From NCBI GenBank assembly GCA_036898135.1, contig CM072517.1, positions 65,434,104 through 65,498,103 on the forward strand: a DNA stretch of 64,000 nt. The letters are read 5' to 3'. Positions 49,849-64,000 of this stretch are shown piece by piece (the stretch's first letter is position 1; each line of letters starts with the position of its first letter). Origin of the DNA: Oncomelania hupensis. Its lineage: Eukaryota > Mollusca > Gastropoda > Littorinimorpha > Pomatiopsidae. The notes beneath the pieces were generated by a model that worked only from the letters and a program-made list of their open reading frames with translations, did no database searches and was not told the DNA's origin. The position numbers were made by a program, and so were the translations under genes.

Positions 49849-50639
<791 letters not shown>

Positions 50640-51414
50640 CTGTGAATATGCGCGTTACAGTAAATGGTGTTTTATATTGCAATTCAGGATTTTCATTTTT
50701 TCCCCTCCCCAACCCTCCTCCCACTCCCATTTGGTTATCTCCCTCTTCCCCCTCCCCACCTCTACCCTCCCCCTTCTCCTCTAGGCGTTGTATATATGGA
50801 TATAATAATGTGCTCTGAAATAAAAAGAACTAAGTTCGAAAGTTCATTTTCTTACCTTGACTATACCCATAAAAATGGAAGAAAGGTCCGTTAGCTTATT
50901 CTACATTGAAAGGAATAACTTCCGCATTCCACCAGTGGCTTGGGAAATCTGACTGGCAAATTCTGATCTACGATATCATTTCGGTTAGGTTCAAATCTTC
51001 ACATTCAAAGTTGTTTGTTATGTGTAAGTGGAAAGCATTTGCAAGAGCCGGGTCTCTGTGTCAAGTAGACCTACAAAGGGTTGAGATTGCACTATGAACG
51101 ATTTTGTGGAGTTCACGTGCACTGTGAAAGATTTTATTGAGTTCACTTGTACTAGTAGCCTAAATGATGCGAAACCTGTAGGCCATGGACTGCTCTTCAG
51201 CTGTAACGTAACGGTGCAAATTCCTTGTGTTAGATCTACGTCGCTTGATGGAATAAAATAATTATGTATTCTGTATTAACTTTATCTATTCGACTATGAG
51301 TAATTCCGCGTTGCTGAAGTGAATATCATATTAAAACAACTTAATAGAATACTTTGGTGTTTTTTGTAAGTGCTGAAGATTGTCTCTTTTTTTACTTTTG
51401 CGCCTCTTTACCTC
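50640..51414. other. Spacer upstream of the unknown gene
   Basis: No gene is recognised. A pyrimidine-rich block lies at 50699-50785. It could contain the promoter of the gene at 51692, but no core element is obvious. Confidence 0.45.
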
Positions 51415-51650
51415 CCATGAAGAGTTCTAAAACAAGACAAAACGATCACCATGATCAGTTCAAAAACAAGACAAAACAGTCACCATGAACTGTTCTAAAA
51501 CAAGACAAAACAATCACCATGAACAGTTCTAAAACAAGACAAAACAATCACCATGAACAGTTCTAAAACAAGACAAAACAATCACCATGAACAGTTCTAA
51601 AACAAGACAAAACAATCACCATGAAGAGCTCTAAAACAAGACAAAACAAT
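51415..51650. repeat. Minisatellite, ~33-bp unit, about 7 copies
   Basis: Units of GTTCTAAAACAAGACAAAAC followed by AATCACCATGAAC. It lies just upstream of the first exon of the unknown gene and may be in its leader. Confidence 0.92.
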
Positions 51651-51691
51651 GACTTTCAACTGTTAAATACGGCATAAATGACGTAAGCAGC

Positions 51692-64000
<12,309 letters not shown>

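Overview
This is animal nuclear DNA, most likely from a mollusc (probably a gastropod). Genes are split by long GT-AG introns. Microsatellites are abundant ((GATA)n, (TC)n, (AAT)n, (CAT)n) and many kinds of transposon are interleaved. There are no operons, ribosome binding sites, rRNA genes, functional tRNA genes or CRISPR arrays. The lineage is inferred from the repeat types and is not proven by any single gene. LAYOUT: (1) 460-6163 holds a complete-looking P-element DNA transposon. It has 29-bp terminal inverted repeats, a perfect 8-bp target duplication, subterminal inverted repeats, and a three-exon THAP-domain transposase that reads open for 901 codons. (2) 7398-12305 is a young Ty3/Gypsy LTR retrotransposon: 175-bp LTRs with one difference, a GAGAC target duplication, and one in-frame stop. 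A mariner-type MITE lies beside it at 12371-12601. (3) 12657-29197, minus strand, carries the first four coding exons of a ZIP zinc/metal transporter resembling SLC39A8/SLC39A14. Their splice phases agree. The remaining membrane segments must lie left of the window, so the P element and the Gypsy element probably sit inside one of its introns. (4) 30480-34112, minus strand, is an intact 1210-codon non-LTR retrotransposon ORF with a signal-like N-terminus, a 2A-like motif, a PHD finger, an endonuclease and a reverse transcriptase. (5) 35640-47100 is a graveyard of LINE fragments (a CR1/jockey-like piece and several RTE-like pieces), a palindromic module repeat, a minisatellite and an internally deleted hAT element. 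(6) 47700-51650 is mostly simple repeats, including a ~790-bp GATA/GGTA array and telomere-like repeats inside an inverted repeat. (7) 51692-64000, plus strand, is a ten-exon (so far) protein-coding gene of unknown function. Its large first exon begins with a coding minisatellite, and the gene runs off the right edge. HOW THE PARTS RELATE: the two host genes (the ZIP transporter, minus; the unknown gene, plus) carry most of the transposons in their introns. One repeated ~575-710 bp retroposon family occurs five times. It shares its 3' end with a LINE fragment at 60355-61107, which suggests a SINE-LINE partnership. A second, tRNA-headed SINE family occurs six times. The P element and the hAT element each carry a duplicated copy of the 3' end of their own transposase gene. 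The palindromic octamer TAGGCCTA occurs twelve times, against about one expected by chance. All functional calls come from reading the sequence; no database search was run.
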